A model generated the notes under the pieces. It ran no database searches and was not told where the DNA came from. It saw only the letters and a list, made by a program, of their open reading frames with translations. From Actinomycetales bacterium (GTDB lineage Bacteria; Actinomycetota; Actinomycetes; Actinomycetales; Microbacteriaceae), in assembly GCA_015654475.1 (NCBI GenBank), contig JAATGV010000019.1, positions 1 to 33,357 of the forward strand: a DNA stretch of 33,357 nucleotides, in the 5' to 3' direction. Below, piece after piece: positions 10,119 through 18,204 of the stretch. Positions within the stretch are counted from its first letter, which is position 1, and the number at the start of each line of letters is the position of its first letter. The translations under genes were made by a program, and so were the position numbers.

Positions 10119-11357
10119 TTACTCGATCAACTCCGACCGAGCCGCAGAAAGAGCAGCGATGAAATCAGACCGCTCCGCATCGCCGAAAACCAACGGTGGC
10201 ACCAGGCGCAACGTGGATGGATCGGTTGCATTCAGTATCAGGCCATGCAAGAGACCTGCGGCGACCAGTTCAGAGGCGACCGGGCGAGACAACGCGACAC
10301 CGAGCATCAGGCCACGACCACGAATCCCGCCGAACAAGTCTGCGAGTGCCGCGGGGAGCTCACGCGTGAGCGCAGCGGACTGTTCGCGGACATTCTGGAG
10401 CAGCCCCTCCTGCTCGATGACATCAACGACCGTCGCGGCAACGCGCGTCGCAAGCGCGTTGCCGCCAAACGTCGAGCCGTGATCACCGCGGGCAAGCAAC
10501 GTCGAGGCGCGCCCGAATGTGACCATGGCGCCGATCGGTACCCCGCCGGCAAGCCCCTTGGCAAGTGTGATGGCGTCGGGAACGATGCCAGCCGACTGGT
10601 AACCGAACCAATCTCCGGTGCGGCCCATGCCCGTCTGCACCTCATCCACGATCAGCAGTGCACCATGCTCAGCAGTCAGCTCGCGAGCCAAGGCGAGGAA
10701 CCCGTCCGGCAGCGGCAACACGCCTCCTTCACCCTGCACCGGCTCAACGATGAGGGCTGCAACGGTATCGTCGATGGCAGCATGAAGCGCGGCCGGGGTC
10801 GGCTCAATGAAGTCCACTCCGGCGGGCATCGGGTCGAACGGCGTGCGGAGCGCAGCCTTGGCTGTCATAGCGAGCGCTCCCATCGTCCGGCCGTGAAAGG
10901 AGTGCGTGAGGGCGAGAATGCGGGTGCGTTTTCCTTCGTCTCCGCTGTTTTTCCGAGCGAGTTTGAACGCGGCCTCGTTGGCCTCCGTGCCCGAGTTGGC
11001 GAAGAACACCCGGGTGTCTTCGTCACCTCCCGTCATCTGGATAAGCTTCTCGGCCAGGGCGATCTGTGGCTCGGTGGCCAGCAGATTCGAATCGTGGATG
11101 AGGGTCGCCGCCTGATCGGCAATGGCAGCGACGATGGCTGGATGTGCGTGACCGAGTGCATTCACGGCAATGCCACCCTGCATGTCGAGGTACCGATTGC
11201 CGCTGTCATCCCAGACGTAACAGCCCTGGCCACGGGTGATCAGAAGTGGCGGCGGCGCGAATACGGGCAACAAACTCGCAGCGTATCGACTGCGCCAACC
11301 CTGGCCAGCTGTCTCAAGTTTGTTTTTTCCCGTTGAACTCGCGTTGCCGGTGGGCAC
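10119..11357 (-). CDS. argD: acetylornithine aminotransferase
   Basis: This PLP-dependent class III aminotransferase converts N-acetylglutamate semialdehyde to N-acetylornithine. The protein is about 412 aa. It has the opening GYVW-type strand, NSGTEANEAA (phosphate-binding region), SFHGRTMGAL, the DEVQTG loop with the conserved Asp, and the PLP-binding Lys in TLAKGLAGGVPIGA (Lys about 267). The start is uncertain. GTG at 11366 has its GGGGA directly adjacent, whereas GTG at 11357 has GGGGAG 8 nt upstream and is preferred here. The argB stop lies about 20 nt upstream, so the genes share a transcript. Confidence 0.96.
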   Translation of the reverse strand: MPTGNASSTGKNKLETAGQGWRSRYAASLLPVFAPPPLLITRGQGCYVWDDSGNRYLDMQGGIAVNALGHAHPAIVAAIADQAATLIHDSNLLATEPQIALAEKLIQMTGGDEDTRVFFANSGTEANEAAFKLARKNSGDEGKRTRILALTHSFHGRTMGALAMTAKAALRTPFDPMPAGVDFIEPTPAALHAAIDDTVAALIVEPVQGEGGVLPLPDGFLALARELTAEHGALLIVDEVQTGMGRTGDWFGYQSAGIVPDAITLAKGLAGGVPIGAMVTFGRASTLLARGDHGSTFGGNALATRVAATVVDVIEQEGLLQNVREQSAALTRELPAALADLFGGIRGRGLMLGVALSRPVASELVAAGLLHGLILNATDPSTLRLVPPLVFGDAERSDFIAALSAARSELIE

Positions 11358-11376
11358 GTTCGTCACTCCCCTATCG

Positions 11377-12315
11377 TTAGTTGTTTTCGGTACTGGCCCC
11401 GGCGAGCGTCACCAGTGTTCCGATACCGCTTGACGTAAAAATCTCGAGGAGGGACGAGTGCGGCATCCGCCCGTCTACGACGTGAGCCTGCGGCACACCA
11501 TTCTCCACAGCATCCAAGCAGGCCTGCATCTTGGGGATCATCCCTGACTCGATCCCGCCGAGCATGATGCGCAAGTTCTTGGCGTCGATCTGGGAGACAA
11601 GGCTCGACTTGTCTGGCCAGGCGGCATACAGGCCGGCGACATTAGTCAGGATGACCAGTTTTTCGGCGCCAAGGGCGACCGCGAGGGATGCCGCAGCCGA
11701 GTCGGCATTGACGTTCAACACCTGCCGGGGATCGTCAGCATCGGGAGCGATCGAGGAGACGACGGGGATGCGGCCCGCCTCGATCTGGGCGAGCACCGCA
11801 GCCGGATTGACGTCGGTGACCTCGCCGACGAGCCCGAGATCCACCTGCTCGCCATCAACCTCCGTCGTGATGCGCCGTGCACTGAATAGGCCAGCGTCTT
11901 CGCCAGAGATACCGGCGGCAAGCGGGCCGAATCGGTTGATCTTGCCGACGATGTCGCGCGTAATCTGCCCGGTGAGCACCATTCGCACAACATCCATCGC
12001 CTCGGGCGTGGTGTACCGGTAACCACCCCGGAACTCGCTCGCGATACCAAGACGATCGAGCATCGCCGAAATTTGGGGACCGCCCCCATGCACGACGACC
12101 GGTTTTATCCCCACATATCGCAAGTAGACCATGTCCTCGGCGAAGGCCTGGAGCAACGCATCGTCTGCCATCGCATTGCCGCCGAACTTGAATACGAAAA
12201 CGGCATCATGGAAGCGTTGCAGCCAGGGTAGCGATTCGACCAAGGTCTCGGCCTTGAGCGCCGCCATGTGAGCACTCGGCTGGATGATCGTGCCAGTCGT
12301 CGTTGTTTCTACCAT
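11377..12315 (-). CDS. argB: acetylglutamate kinase
   Basis: This enzyme phosphorylates N-acetylglutamate, usually the arginine-inhibited control step. The 312-aa protein of the amino acid kinase family shows FKFGGNAM near the N-terminus, [10 protein letters not shown] (substrate loop) and the C-terminal [18 protein letters not shown], with NVAGL in the nucleotide region. The N-terminal helix ([15 protein letters not shown]) is the extension found in arginine-sensitive hexameric enzymes, so feedback inhibition is likely (known for the family, not shown here). It starts 12 nt after argJ, with GGGG as a weak ribosome site; a shorter start at the next internal Met is possible. Confidence 0.96.
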   Translation of the reverse strand: MVETTTTGTIIQPSAHMAALKAETLVESLPWLQRFHDAVFVFKFGGNAMADDALLQAFAEDMVYLRYVGIKPVVVHGGGPQISAMLDRLGIASEFRGGYRYTTPEAMDVVRMVLTGQITRDIVGKINRFGPLAAGISGEDAGLFSARRITTEVDGEQVDLGLVGEVTDVNPAAVLAQIEAGRIPVVSSIAPDADDPRQVLNVNADSAAASLAVALGAEKLVILTNVAGLYAAWPDKSSLVSQIDAKNLRIMLGGIESGMIPKMQACLDAVENGVPQAHVVDGRMPHSSLLEIFTSSGIGTLVTLAGASTENN

Positions 12316-12327
12316 GCTGATTGGCCC

Positions 12328-13491
12328 CTAAGAGGAGTATGCACTGTTCTCGTGCACGTAGTCGTGGGTGAGGTCGTTGGTGCGGACAACCGCTGTCCCG
12401 TCACCGACCTTCAGATCGATTTGGATGTGCACGCGCCGGGCAGTCAGGTCGACCGCCGATGGCGGCTGGTCGGGTTCGCCATGCTGACATACGCGCACGC
12501 CGTTGAATGCCACATCGACATCGTAGGGGTCGAACTGCGCGCTGGTCGTGCCAATCGCAGCAAGAACTCGCCCCCAGTTCGGGTCATTGCCGAAGATCGC
12601 TGCCTTGAACAGGTTGTTGCGAGCAACCGAGCGGGCGACCTCAACCGCCTCGTCTTCCGAGATCGAATGGATCACCTCAATGTCGATATCGTGGGTCGCA
12701 CCCTCGGCGTCCCCCTGCAATTGGACGGCGAGGTCACTGCAGATCTGCGTAATCGCGTCCTCGAAGGCGCCCGACTCTGGTTCGACGCCCGACGCACCTG
12801 ACGCCATCACAAGCACCGTGTCATTGGTCGACATGCAGCCGTCTGAATCCAGCCGGTCGAAGGTGACTCGTGTCGCCTTCCGCAGCGCCGCGTCGAGCGC
12901 CACCGAGTCGATCACCGCGTCAGTGGTTATCACGACCAACATGGTTGCGAGACCCGGGGCGAGCATGCCCGCGCCTTTGGCCATGCCGCCGATCGTCCAC
13001 CCAGACGGATGAACCACCGTCGATGTCTTGGCGTGCGTGTCGGTGGTGAGGATCGCCTCGGCAGCGGCTTCGCCACCGTCGGACGACAACTCGGCGCATG
13101 CCGCACGCCCCCCGGCGATCACCCGATCGCGAAAACTCTGATCGCCATAGCCGATAAGGCCGGTCGAACAGACAAAGACATCGCCAGATGATATGTCGAG
13201 ACTCTCGGCAACCGCCTCAGCCGTGAAATGCGTCGTCTGAAATCCAAAGGCTCCGGTATAACAGTTCGCGCCGCCAGAGTTGAGGATCACGGCATCGATG
13301 CGACCGTCGGCGATGGCCTCTTGCGACCAGAGCACCGGGTTGGCCTTACAACGGTTGCTCGTGAACACGGCCGCCGCCGAATGCATTGGCCCAACGTTCT
13401 GAACCACTGCAACGTCACGGACCCCCACCTTCGACTTGAGGCCCGCCGAGACGCCTGCTGCGACGAATCCTGCTGCTGCGGTGACACTCAC
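12328..13491 (-). CDS. argJ: bifunctional glutamate N-acetyltransferase / ornithine acetyltransferase
   Basis: ArgJ recycles the acetyl group from N-acetylornithine to glutamate. The 387-aa precursor has the self-cleavage site in GLATMLV, where Thr183 becomes the N-terminal nucleophile of the beta chain. It also has the family motifs [16 protein letters not shown] and [15 protein letters not shown]. Whether it is mono- or bifunctional cannot be read directly, but no argA or argE lies nearby. The GTG start overlaps the argC stop by 4 nt (GTGA), a sign of translational coupling within the argCJBD operon. Confidence 0.96.
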   Translation of the reverse strand: MSVTAAAGFVAAGVSAGLKSKVGVRDVAVVQNVGPMHSAAAVFTSNRCKANPVLWSQEAIADGRIDAVILNSGGANCYTGAFGFQTTHFTAEAVAESLDISSGDVFVCSTGLIGYGDQSFRDRVIAGGRAACAELSSDGGEAAAEAILTTDTHAKTSTVVHPSGWTIGGMAKGAGMLAPGLATMLVVITTDAVIDSVALDAALRKATRVTFDRLDSDGCMSTNDTVLVMASGASGVEPESGAFEDAITQICSDLAVQLQGDAEGATHDIDIEVIHSISEDEAVEVARSVARNNLFKAAIFGNDPNWGRVLAAIGTTSAQFDPYDVDVAFNGVRVCQHGEPDQPPSAVDLTARRVHIQIDLKVGDGTAVVRTNDLTHDYVHENSAYSS

Positions 13492-14534
13492 GGGGCTACT
13501 CCTTCAATGGGGAGGCCTGCAGCCTCGTCGAGGCCAAGGGCGATATTTGCCGACTGGATGGCGGCTCCGGCCGTGCCCTTGGTCAAGTTGTCCACGGCGG
13601 CGACAACAGTGAGCTTGCCTGCGTGCTCGTCGACCGCAAGGCCGATCGACGCGACGTTGGAGCCGAGCACATCGGCGGTGCGTGGAAAGCGGCCGTCGGG
13701 CATGAACTCGACGAACCGTTCGGTGCTGTAGGCGGATTCGAACACTGCGCGCACCGCTGCCACTTCGGTGCCTGCAGCGAGTTGGGCTGTCGAAACCGCA
13801 AGAATGCCGCGACTCATCGGCACGAGAACCGGAGTGAACGAGACGCGAGCACTGCCTCCTGACGCGACCCTTATCCCCTGCTCGATCTCGGGAATGTGTC
13901 GGTGCTTTCCACCCACTTTGTAAGCGTTCGCCGAGCCCAGAAGCTCACTCGCTGAAAGCGCGACAGATGTCGACTTGCCTGCGCCGGATGGGCCGACGGA
14001 AAGCACCGACACGATCGTGTCGAGGTCGATCAGGCCCGCAGCTGCTGCGGGGGCAAGCGACAAGATGATCGTGGACGCGTTGCAACCAGGAGCAGCGACG
14101 CGACGCGCACCGGCAAGCAAAGAACGCTGCTTTCCGCCCTGAGAGAGTAATAGTTCGGGAACACCGTATGCCCACGCACCGAAGTAGTCGCCACCATAGA
14201 AAGCGGCCCAATCCGCGGGATCAGTCAGACGGTGGTCGGCACCCGCATCCACAACGAGCGTTTCTGCAGGAAGGTGTGACGTGAGAGCACCAGACATACC
14301 ATGCGGAACGGCTACGAACACGGCATCGTGACCCGCGAGCGCCTCGGGAGTCGTGTCGACAAAAGTGAGCCCGGCATATCGTCGCAGGTTGGGGTGCACA
14401 TCGGAAACGGTCTGACCGACATTGCTGTGAGCCGTGACCGTAGTGACTTCGAAATCGGGATGCGTACTGAGCAGCCGCAATATCTCGCCTCCGGCATACC
14501 CGGAGGCGCCAGCGACCGCAACGGAAAAGGACAT
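13488..14534 (-). CDS. argC: N-acetyl-gamma-glutamyl-phosphate reductase
   Basis: This NADPH-dependent reductase makes N-acetylglutamate semialdehyde. The 348-aa protein starts with a Rossmann [11 protein letters not shown] loop (residues 9-19). It carries the catalytic Cys151 in APGCNAST and a conserved [10 protein letters not shown] segment. It is the first gene of the argCJBD operon. No Shine-Dalgarno precedes the ATG. A TAAGTT -10 stands 7 nt upstream, so the operon mRNA may be leaderless at argC. No sequence recognisable as an ARG box was found in the 100 nt upstream. Confidence 0.97.
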   Translation of the reverse strand: MSFSVAVAGASGYAGGEILRLLSTHPDFEVTTVTAHSNVGQTVSDVHPNLRRYAGLTFVDTTPEALAGHDAVFVAVPHGMSGALTSHLPAETLVVDAGADHRLTDPADWAAFYGGDYFGAWAYGVPELLLSQGGKQRSLLAGARRVAAPGCNASTIILSLAPAAAAGLIDLDTIVSVLSVGPSGAGKSTSVALSASELLGSANAYKVGGKHRHIPEIEQGIRVASGGSARVSFTPVLVPMSRGILAVSTAQLAAGTEVAAVRAVFESAYSTERFVEFMPDGRFPRTADVLGSNVASIGLAVDEHAGKLTVVAAVDNLTKGTAGAAIQSANIALGLDEAAGLPIEGVAP

Positions 14535-14541
14535 GTGTTCT

Positions 14542-14547
14542 AACTTA
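14542..14547 (-). promoter_or_regulatory. argC -10 box (TAAGTT), leaderless; overlaps a CTAAGTTAG palindrome
   Basis: The complement of 14542-14547 is TAAGTT, 7 nt ahead of the argC ATG. It sits inside the 9-bp palindrome CTAAGTTAG flanked by GAAC on both sides (GAAC-TAAGTTA-GAAC). A repressor site over the -10 is possible but unproven. Confidence 0.4.
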
Positions 14548-14636
14548 GTTCGATTTGCCCTGTGTGTTGGTGCGGACGGGGCGGCGAGGGCGGAATTCGA
14601 CGGTGGACACGCCTGCGTCTCTGGGAGGAAGCCGGC

Positions 14637-14753
14637 TCAGGCGCACGTGCACCATTGCGAGTCGGGCACGGTCTCTTTGACCGCATCGATGTGCAGGCCA
14701 CAACCGGCCCACGTGGTCTTACCGCACGACGGACACTGCGTTGCGTAGCACAT
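14637..14753 (-). CDS. 38-aa Cys-rich protein linked to CsoR/thioredoxin loci
   Basis: A short gene starting at ATG 14753 with AGAGGA 7 nt upstream. The protein begins MCYATQCPSCGKTTWAGCG and ends PDSQWCTCA. It has six Cys (positions 2, 7, 10, 18, 35, 37): a CPxC knuckle, GC and a terminal CxC, which suggests a zinc-ribbon-like or metal/thiol-binding mini-domain. I recall similar proteins (KTTWAGCG core) annotated as hypothetical in many actinobacteria. It follows csoR by 46 nt on the same strand and is likely co-transcribed. The function is unknown; a small zinc or sulfur handling factor is only a guess. Confidence 0.75.
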   Translation of the reverse strand: MCYATQCPSCGKTTWAGCGLHIDAVKETVPDSQWCTCA

Positions 14754-14799
14754 TGGCTGTTCCTCTTTTCGTGGAGTGTGACTGGGAGAAGACCTTCGG

Positions 14800-15114
14800 T
14801 TAGGCGAGCATGAGGAAGATTTTCTCCAGTTCGTCGAGTGCGATCGACCGATCGGCAGGCCAGCCTGCACCGACGTTCGAAGGCTCCCCGTGCTCTGCCA
14901 CACAATGGGTCATCGCCGAAGCGACGATCGCGAAACCAGCCTTATCCAAGGCCGATGAGACTGCTGAAAGCTGAGTGACTATCTCACGGCAGGACTTGCC
15001 GTTCTCGACGGCAGCGATGACCGCGCCAAGCTGCCCCTGAGCCCGATTGAGTCTGTTCAAGATATTTCTTTGCTCAGTCTCACGGCCCCCCGTCGTGATT
15101 TCTTCCTCGACCAT
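14800..15114 (-). CDS. CsoR/CstR-family metal- or persulfide-sensing repressor
   Basis: This 104-aa all-helical repressor belongs to the CsoR/RcnR/FrmR family (RLNRAQGQL in helix 1, CREIVTQLSAVSSAL in helix 2). Copper-sensing CsoR uses Cys-His-Cys with spacings of 25 and 4 residues. Here Cys42 and Cys71 keep the 29-residue spacing, but the His position is Ala67. Loss of that His with both Cys kept is the pattern of the CstR subgroup, which senses persulfides through a disulfide/polysulfide rather than binding Cu(I). The thioredoxin neighbour fits a thiol role. The ATG has AGGAGA 6 nt upstream. It probably represses itself through the palindrome at 15202-15217. Confidence 0.9.
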   Translation of the reverse strand: MVEEEITTGGRETEQRNILNRLNRAQGQLGAVIAAVENGKSCREIVTQLSAVSSALDKAGFAIVASAMTHCVAEHGEPSNVGAGWPADRSIALDELEKIFLMLA

Positions 15115-15191
15115 GAATCTTCTCCTAAAAAGTGCGGGTTCAAGACTCCAGCGGGTCTCGCTCCACTGCGACTCCTACCCGCCGTCCGCTC

Positions 15192-15220
15192 TTGTTCGAT
15201 AATACCCCAGGGGGTATATT
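15192..15220 (+). promoter_or_regulatory. thioredoxin promoter (TTGTTC-N17-TATATT)
   Basis: The -35 TTGTTC (15192-15197) and -10 TATATT (15215-15220) are 17 bp apart. The expected start falls on the A of the ATG at 15227, so the mRNA should be leaderless. The spacer is almost entirely filled by the CsoR-type operator. Confidence 0.65.
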
Positions 15221-15227
15221 GTGCTCA
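15199..15227 (-). promoter_or_regulatory. candidate csoR promoter (TGAGCA-N17-TATTAT)
   Basis: On the minus strand TATTAT (complement of 15199-15204) lies 17 bp from TGAGCA (complement of 15222-15227). The same operator occupies most of this spacer too, so one site could repress both directions. The predicted start near 15192 gives a leader of about 78 nt. Confidence 0.45.
15202..15217. promoter_or_regulatory. CsoR/CstR-type operator ATACCCC-N2-GGGGTAT
   Basis: A perfect 7-bp inverted repeat with a 2-bp centre (AG), G/C-rich in the middle and TAT/ATA at the ends, as in known CsoR-family operators. It stands between the csoR-like gene and thioredoxin and inside the spacers of both predicted promoters. 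Confidence 0.8.
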
Positions 15228-15610
15228 TGTCCACGCAGCAAGTCACCTCCACAAGCATTAGCGAAACTGTGAATAGCGAGGGGATAGTTCTCCTCGATTT
15301 TTGGGCGGCATGGTGTGCACCGTGTCGGGCATTCGCACCGGTCTTCGAAAAGTCGTCGGAAAGGCATCCCGAGGTCGTCTATGGCAAGGTCGATACCGAC
15401 AGCCAGCAGGAACTTGCGAGCGCCTTCCAGATACAAGCGATCCCCACCCTCGCAGCGTTCCGCGACGGAATCATGGTTTTCAAGCAGGCAGGCGCAATGG
15501 GAGGACGGAATCTCGAAGATCTGATCACCCAGATCGAAGCTCTTGACATGGCTGAGATTCGGCGAGAGCTTGCCGAGGCACCGGTTGACGGCACCGCAAG
15601 CAACGACTAA
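15227..15610 (+). CDS. thioredoxin
   Basis: This 127-aa thioredoxin-fold disulfide reductase has the active site WCAPC (Cys30, Cys33, after LLDFWAA), the cis-Pro in AIPTLAAF and the GGRNLEDLI helix at the end. It is a cytoplasmic thioredoxin by length and lacks a signal peptide. The active site is CAPC where classical TrxA has CGPC, as in many TrxA-like paralogues. The C-terminal 20 residues (EIRRELAEAP...) are an acidic tail. The ATG at 15227 is taken because the promoter places the transcription start there; a GTG at 15221 is possible, with the operator's GGGGG acting as its Shine-Dalgarno. It converges with pheT. Confidence 0.93.
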   Translation: MSTQQVTSTSISETVNSEGIVLLDFWAAWCAPCRAFAPVFEKSSERHPEVVYGKVDTDSQQELASAFQIQAIPTLAAFRDGIMVFKQAGAMGGRNLEDLITQIEALDMAEIRRELAEAPVDGTASND

Positions 15611-15639
15611 TCACAATCCGAATAGGGTCCGAACTCAAC

Positions 15640-15657
15640 GCAAGGTGAAAACCTTGC
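15640..15657. terminator. hairpin terminator between thioredoxin and pheT
   Basis: GCAAGGT-GAAA-ACCTTGC is a perfect 7-bp stem with a GNRA loop, centred between two convergent genes. There is no U-tract, which is common in actinobacterial terminators. It could act in both directions. Confidence 0.65.
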
Positions 15658-15678
15658 AACGACAGGCCCGCGGCCGGC

Positions 15679-18204
15679 TCACACGCGAACCGTCGCACCA
15701 AACCGTTCTTCGGCCACCGCGATCGCTGCGTTCCGCGCCGCGGAAGCTTCCGCGGCAGTCAAGGTGCGATCGGGAGCGCGAAAACGTAACGCGAACGTGA
15801 GAGACTTCGAGCCCTCGGGGATCCCTGTACCACGGTAATCGTCCACAAGCACCGCATCTTCAAGCAACTCGCCCGCGCCCTCACGCACCGCAGCGAGAAG
15901 GGCAGCAGCGACCGTCGATTCCGGCACGACAAGCGACACATCCTGCGTCGCAACGGGCATCGTACCCAACCCCATAGCGACACCCGTTCGCGGTGCAGCG
16001 GCGATCAGCACATCAAGGTCGAGCTCGGCGGCAGCGACAACACCGTGCAGATCGGCCGCCGCCACAACATCAGGATGCAGTGCACCGGCATTACCCACGA
16101 ACGTACGCTCGCCATCCACCCACGCATACACGGCCGCTGTGCGTCCCGGATGAAAACCGGACGGCGATGCCTGCTCAAGTTCCGGGACAACGCCGAGCGA
16201 ATGCGCCACCTGCGAGACGAACTCGATGGCCTTGCGCCAATCGACCTTCTCCGCGGGCTGCGATGGCTGTTTTGGCACTGCATTGCCCGTGAAGACAGCC
16301 GCAATGTGGACGGGCTGCCCGGGGACAGTCGACCGCAGCGCCTCGATCGTCTCGGCACCGGGGAACACGCCTCCCACCGGTAGCGGGTCGACCACGAGTT
16401 CGGTTCCGTTCGGGCGGAACACCGTGCCGCGCTCGACGATCGCCAAGTCGGTGAAGCCGCGGGAGGCATTGCGTTTGGCCACCTCAAGCAAGCCGGGCAA
16501 GATATCGCGGCGCAAATAAGGCGCCTTCGCGTCAAGTGGGTTCGCAAGCCTGACTTGCAGATCGGCGGCCGCGGCGCTCTGCGCAAAAATGGCGTTCTCT
16601 TCAGCTGTATAGAACGGATAGCTCCATACCTCGGTGAGCCCGGCCGCAGCCGCAGAATCTGACACCCGTCGCCGCGCCTTCTGGGCGAACGTCAGCCCGT
16701 GTCCAGGAGGGGCAACGGGAAGACGAGATGGAATCTTGTCGTACCCGACGATTCTCGCAACCTCTTCGACAAGATCGACAGGGATGCTCAGATCTGGCCT
16801 CCAGCTCGGCGGAACGACCGTAAGCACATCTCCGGCGCGGCTCACATCCGCACCGATCTGCTCAAGCACTCGCACAACCTCTTCAGGCGAATACTCCAAA
16901 CCGATTACCTGTTCAGGAAACTCGAGGGGCAACACGATGCTCGGCGCATGGACAACGGGCGCGAGCTGAGAACCGATCGGAGAGGCCGTGCCACCGGCGT
17001 GCTCGACGAGCAACTCGACGACACGGGCGGCGGCAGCGGCGGAGATAAGCGCATCGACGCCCCGCTCAAAGCGCTTCGACGCTTCGCTCGGCAGTTTGTG
17101 CCGACGCGCGGACCGCGCGATAGAGATCGGATCGAAGACCGCAGCCTCGATGAGCACACTCCGGGTTGTCTCCGTCACCTCGGTGGATGCACCACCCATG
17201 ACCCCGGCCAACCCAATCGCACCGGAATCATCGGCGATCACCAGGTCCTCCGCATTCAGCGTGCGAAGCTGGCCGTCAAGCGTCTCCAACTTCTCGCCCG
17301 CTGTCGCCCTGCGGACCGTGAGGCCACCGGAGAGCTTGTCCGCGTCGTACGCGTGGATGGGGTTACCCAACTCCAACATCACATAATTCGTCACGTCGAC
17401 AATGATCGAAATCGCGCGCATGCCAGCAAGACGCAATCGCTGCGCCATCCATGGTGGCGGCGGCGCAGAAGGATCGACATCCGTCACCAGACGTGTCACA
17501 AAACCGCGAACCGCGGCGTTGCCTCGAATCGGCGCGCGGTCATCCACGGTGACATCGAAACCAGAGCCCTCGACCACAGTGGGCAACGACGCCGGATCGG
17601 TGAACCGGGCTCCTGTCGCATGCGAGTACTCACGGGCGACCCCACGAATCGAAAAACAGTAGCCGCGGTCGGGCGTCACATTGATCTCGATAGCAGACTC
17701 GTCCAAGCCGAGCAGCGAGCGAGCGTCGTCTCCCACCTCAGGATGGAGGCCGAGCCGAGAAAGCACGACGATACCCGAATGGTCCTCGCCGAGGCCCAAC
17801 TCACGTGCCGATGCCAGCATGCCGTCAGAAACATGGCCATACGTCTTTCGCGGCGCGATGGCGAAATCGCCTGGCAGGACCGAGCCGGGAAGCGTCACAA
17901 CTACTTTGTCGCCGACCTCGAAGTTATGAGCGCCGCATACGATGCCTCGCACGGCCTCTCCCCCGTCAGCCGCTCGCTGGCCGTCCTGTGCGACACGGAC
18001 TTGGCACCAGTTGATGGTTTTGCCGTTGGTCTGGGGCTCGGGAACGCGATCAAGCACTTCGCCGACCACGACGGGGCCTGTCACGTTCGAGCGATGGATG
18101 TCCTCTTCCTCAAGCCCGATACGGACAAGCGCAGCCAACACGTCCTCCGGCTCGGCAGAGAGCAGGTCGGTGAATTCTGCGAGCCAACCCAGTGGAACCC
18201 GCAT
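15679..18204 (-). CDS. pheT: phenylalanyl-tRNA synthetase, beta subunit
   Basis: The 841-aa beta chain of the (alpha-beta)2 enzyme, which recognises tRNA-Phe and edits Tyr. The layout is normal: an N-terminal tRNA-binding OB domain (about 40-150, with WCQVRV and GIVCGAHNF), the B3/B4 editing domain (about 210-390), the B5 DNA-binding-like domain (about 405-475), a degenerate catalytic domain (VDLVEEVARIVGYDKIP onward) and a C-terminal anticodon-binding FDX-ACB domain (about 750-841, ending RTLTAAEASAARNAAI). The ATG overlaps the pheS stop as TAATG, so the subunits are coupled. A 644-codon ORF on the other strand is only a GC-codon shadow. Confidence 0.97.
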   Translation of the reverse strand: MRVPLGWLAEFTDLLSAEPEDVLAALVRIGLEEEDIHRSNVTGPVVVGEVLDRVPEPQTNGKTINWCQVRVAQDGQRAADGGEAVRGIVCGAHNFEVGDKVVVTLPGSVLPGDFAIAPRKTYGHVSDGMLASARELGLGEDHSGIVVLSRLGLHPEVGDDARSLLGLDESAIEINVTPDRGYCFSIRGVAREYSHATGARFTDPASLPTVVEGSGFDVTVDDRAPIRGNAAVRGFVTRLVTDVDPSAPPPPWMAQRLRLAGMRAISIIVDVTNYVMLELGNPIHAYDADKLSGGLTVRRATAGEKLETLDGQLRTLNAEDLVIADDSGAIGLAGVMGGASTEVTETTRSVLIEAAVFDPISIARSARRHKLPSEASKRFERGVDALISAAAAARVVELLVEHAGGTASPIGSQLAPVVHAPSIVLPLEFPEQVIGLEYSPEEVVRVLEQIGADVSRAGDVLTVVPPSWRPDLSIPVDLVEEVARIVGYDKIPSRLPVAPPGHGLTFAQKARRRVSDSAAAAGLTEVWSYPFYTAEENAIFAQSAAAADLQVRLANPLDAKAPYLRRDILPGLLEVAKRNASRGFTDLAIVERGTVFRPNGTELVVDPLPVGGVFPGAETIEALRSTVPGQPVHIAAVFTGNAVPKQPSQPAEKVDWRKAIEFVSQVAHSLGVVPELEQASPSGFHPGRTAAVYAWVDGERTFVGNAGALHPDVVAAADLHGVVAAAELDLDVLIAAAPRTGVAMGLGTMPVATQDVSLVVPESTVAAALLAAVREGAGELLEDAVLVDDYRGTGIPEGSKSLTFALRFRAPDRTLTAAEASAARNAAIAVAEERFGATVRV

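Noticed and set aside
14535-14636. Search for an ARG box before argC
   Set aside because: No sequence with a convincing match to ArgR sites was found. The CTAAGTTAG palindrome overlaps the -10 and is too short and unlike an ARG box to assign.
15613-15678. Possible extra small gene between thioredoxin and pheT
   Set aside because: The space is 68 nt and holds only the GNRA-loop terminator hairpin.
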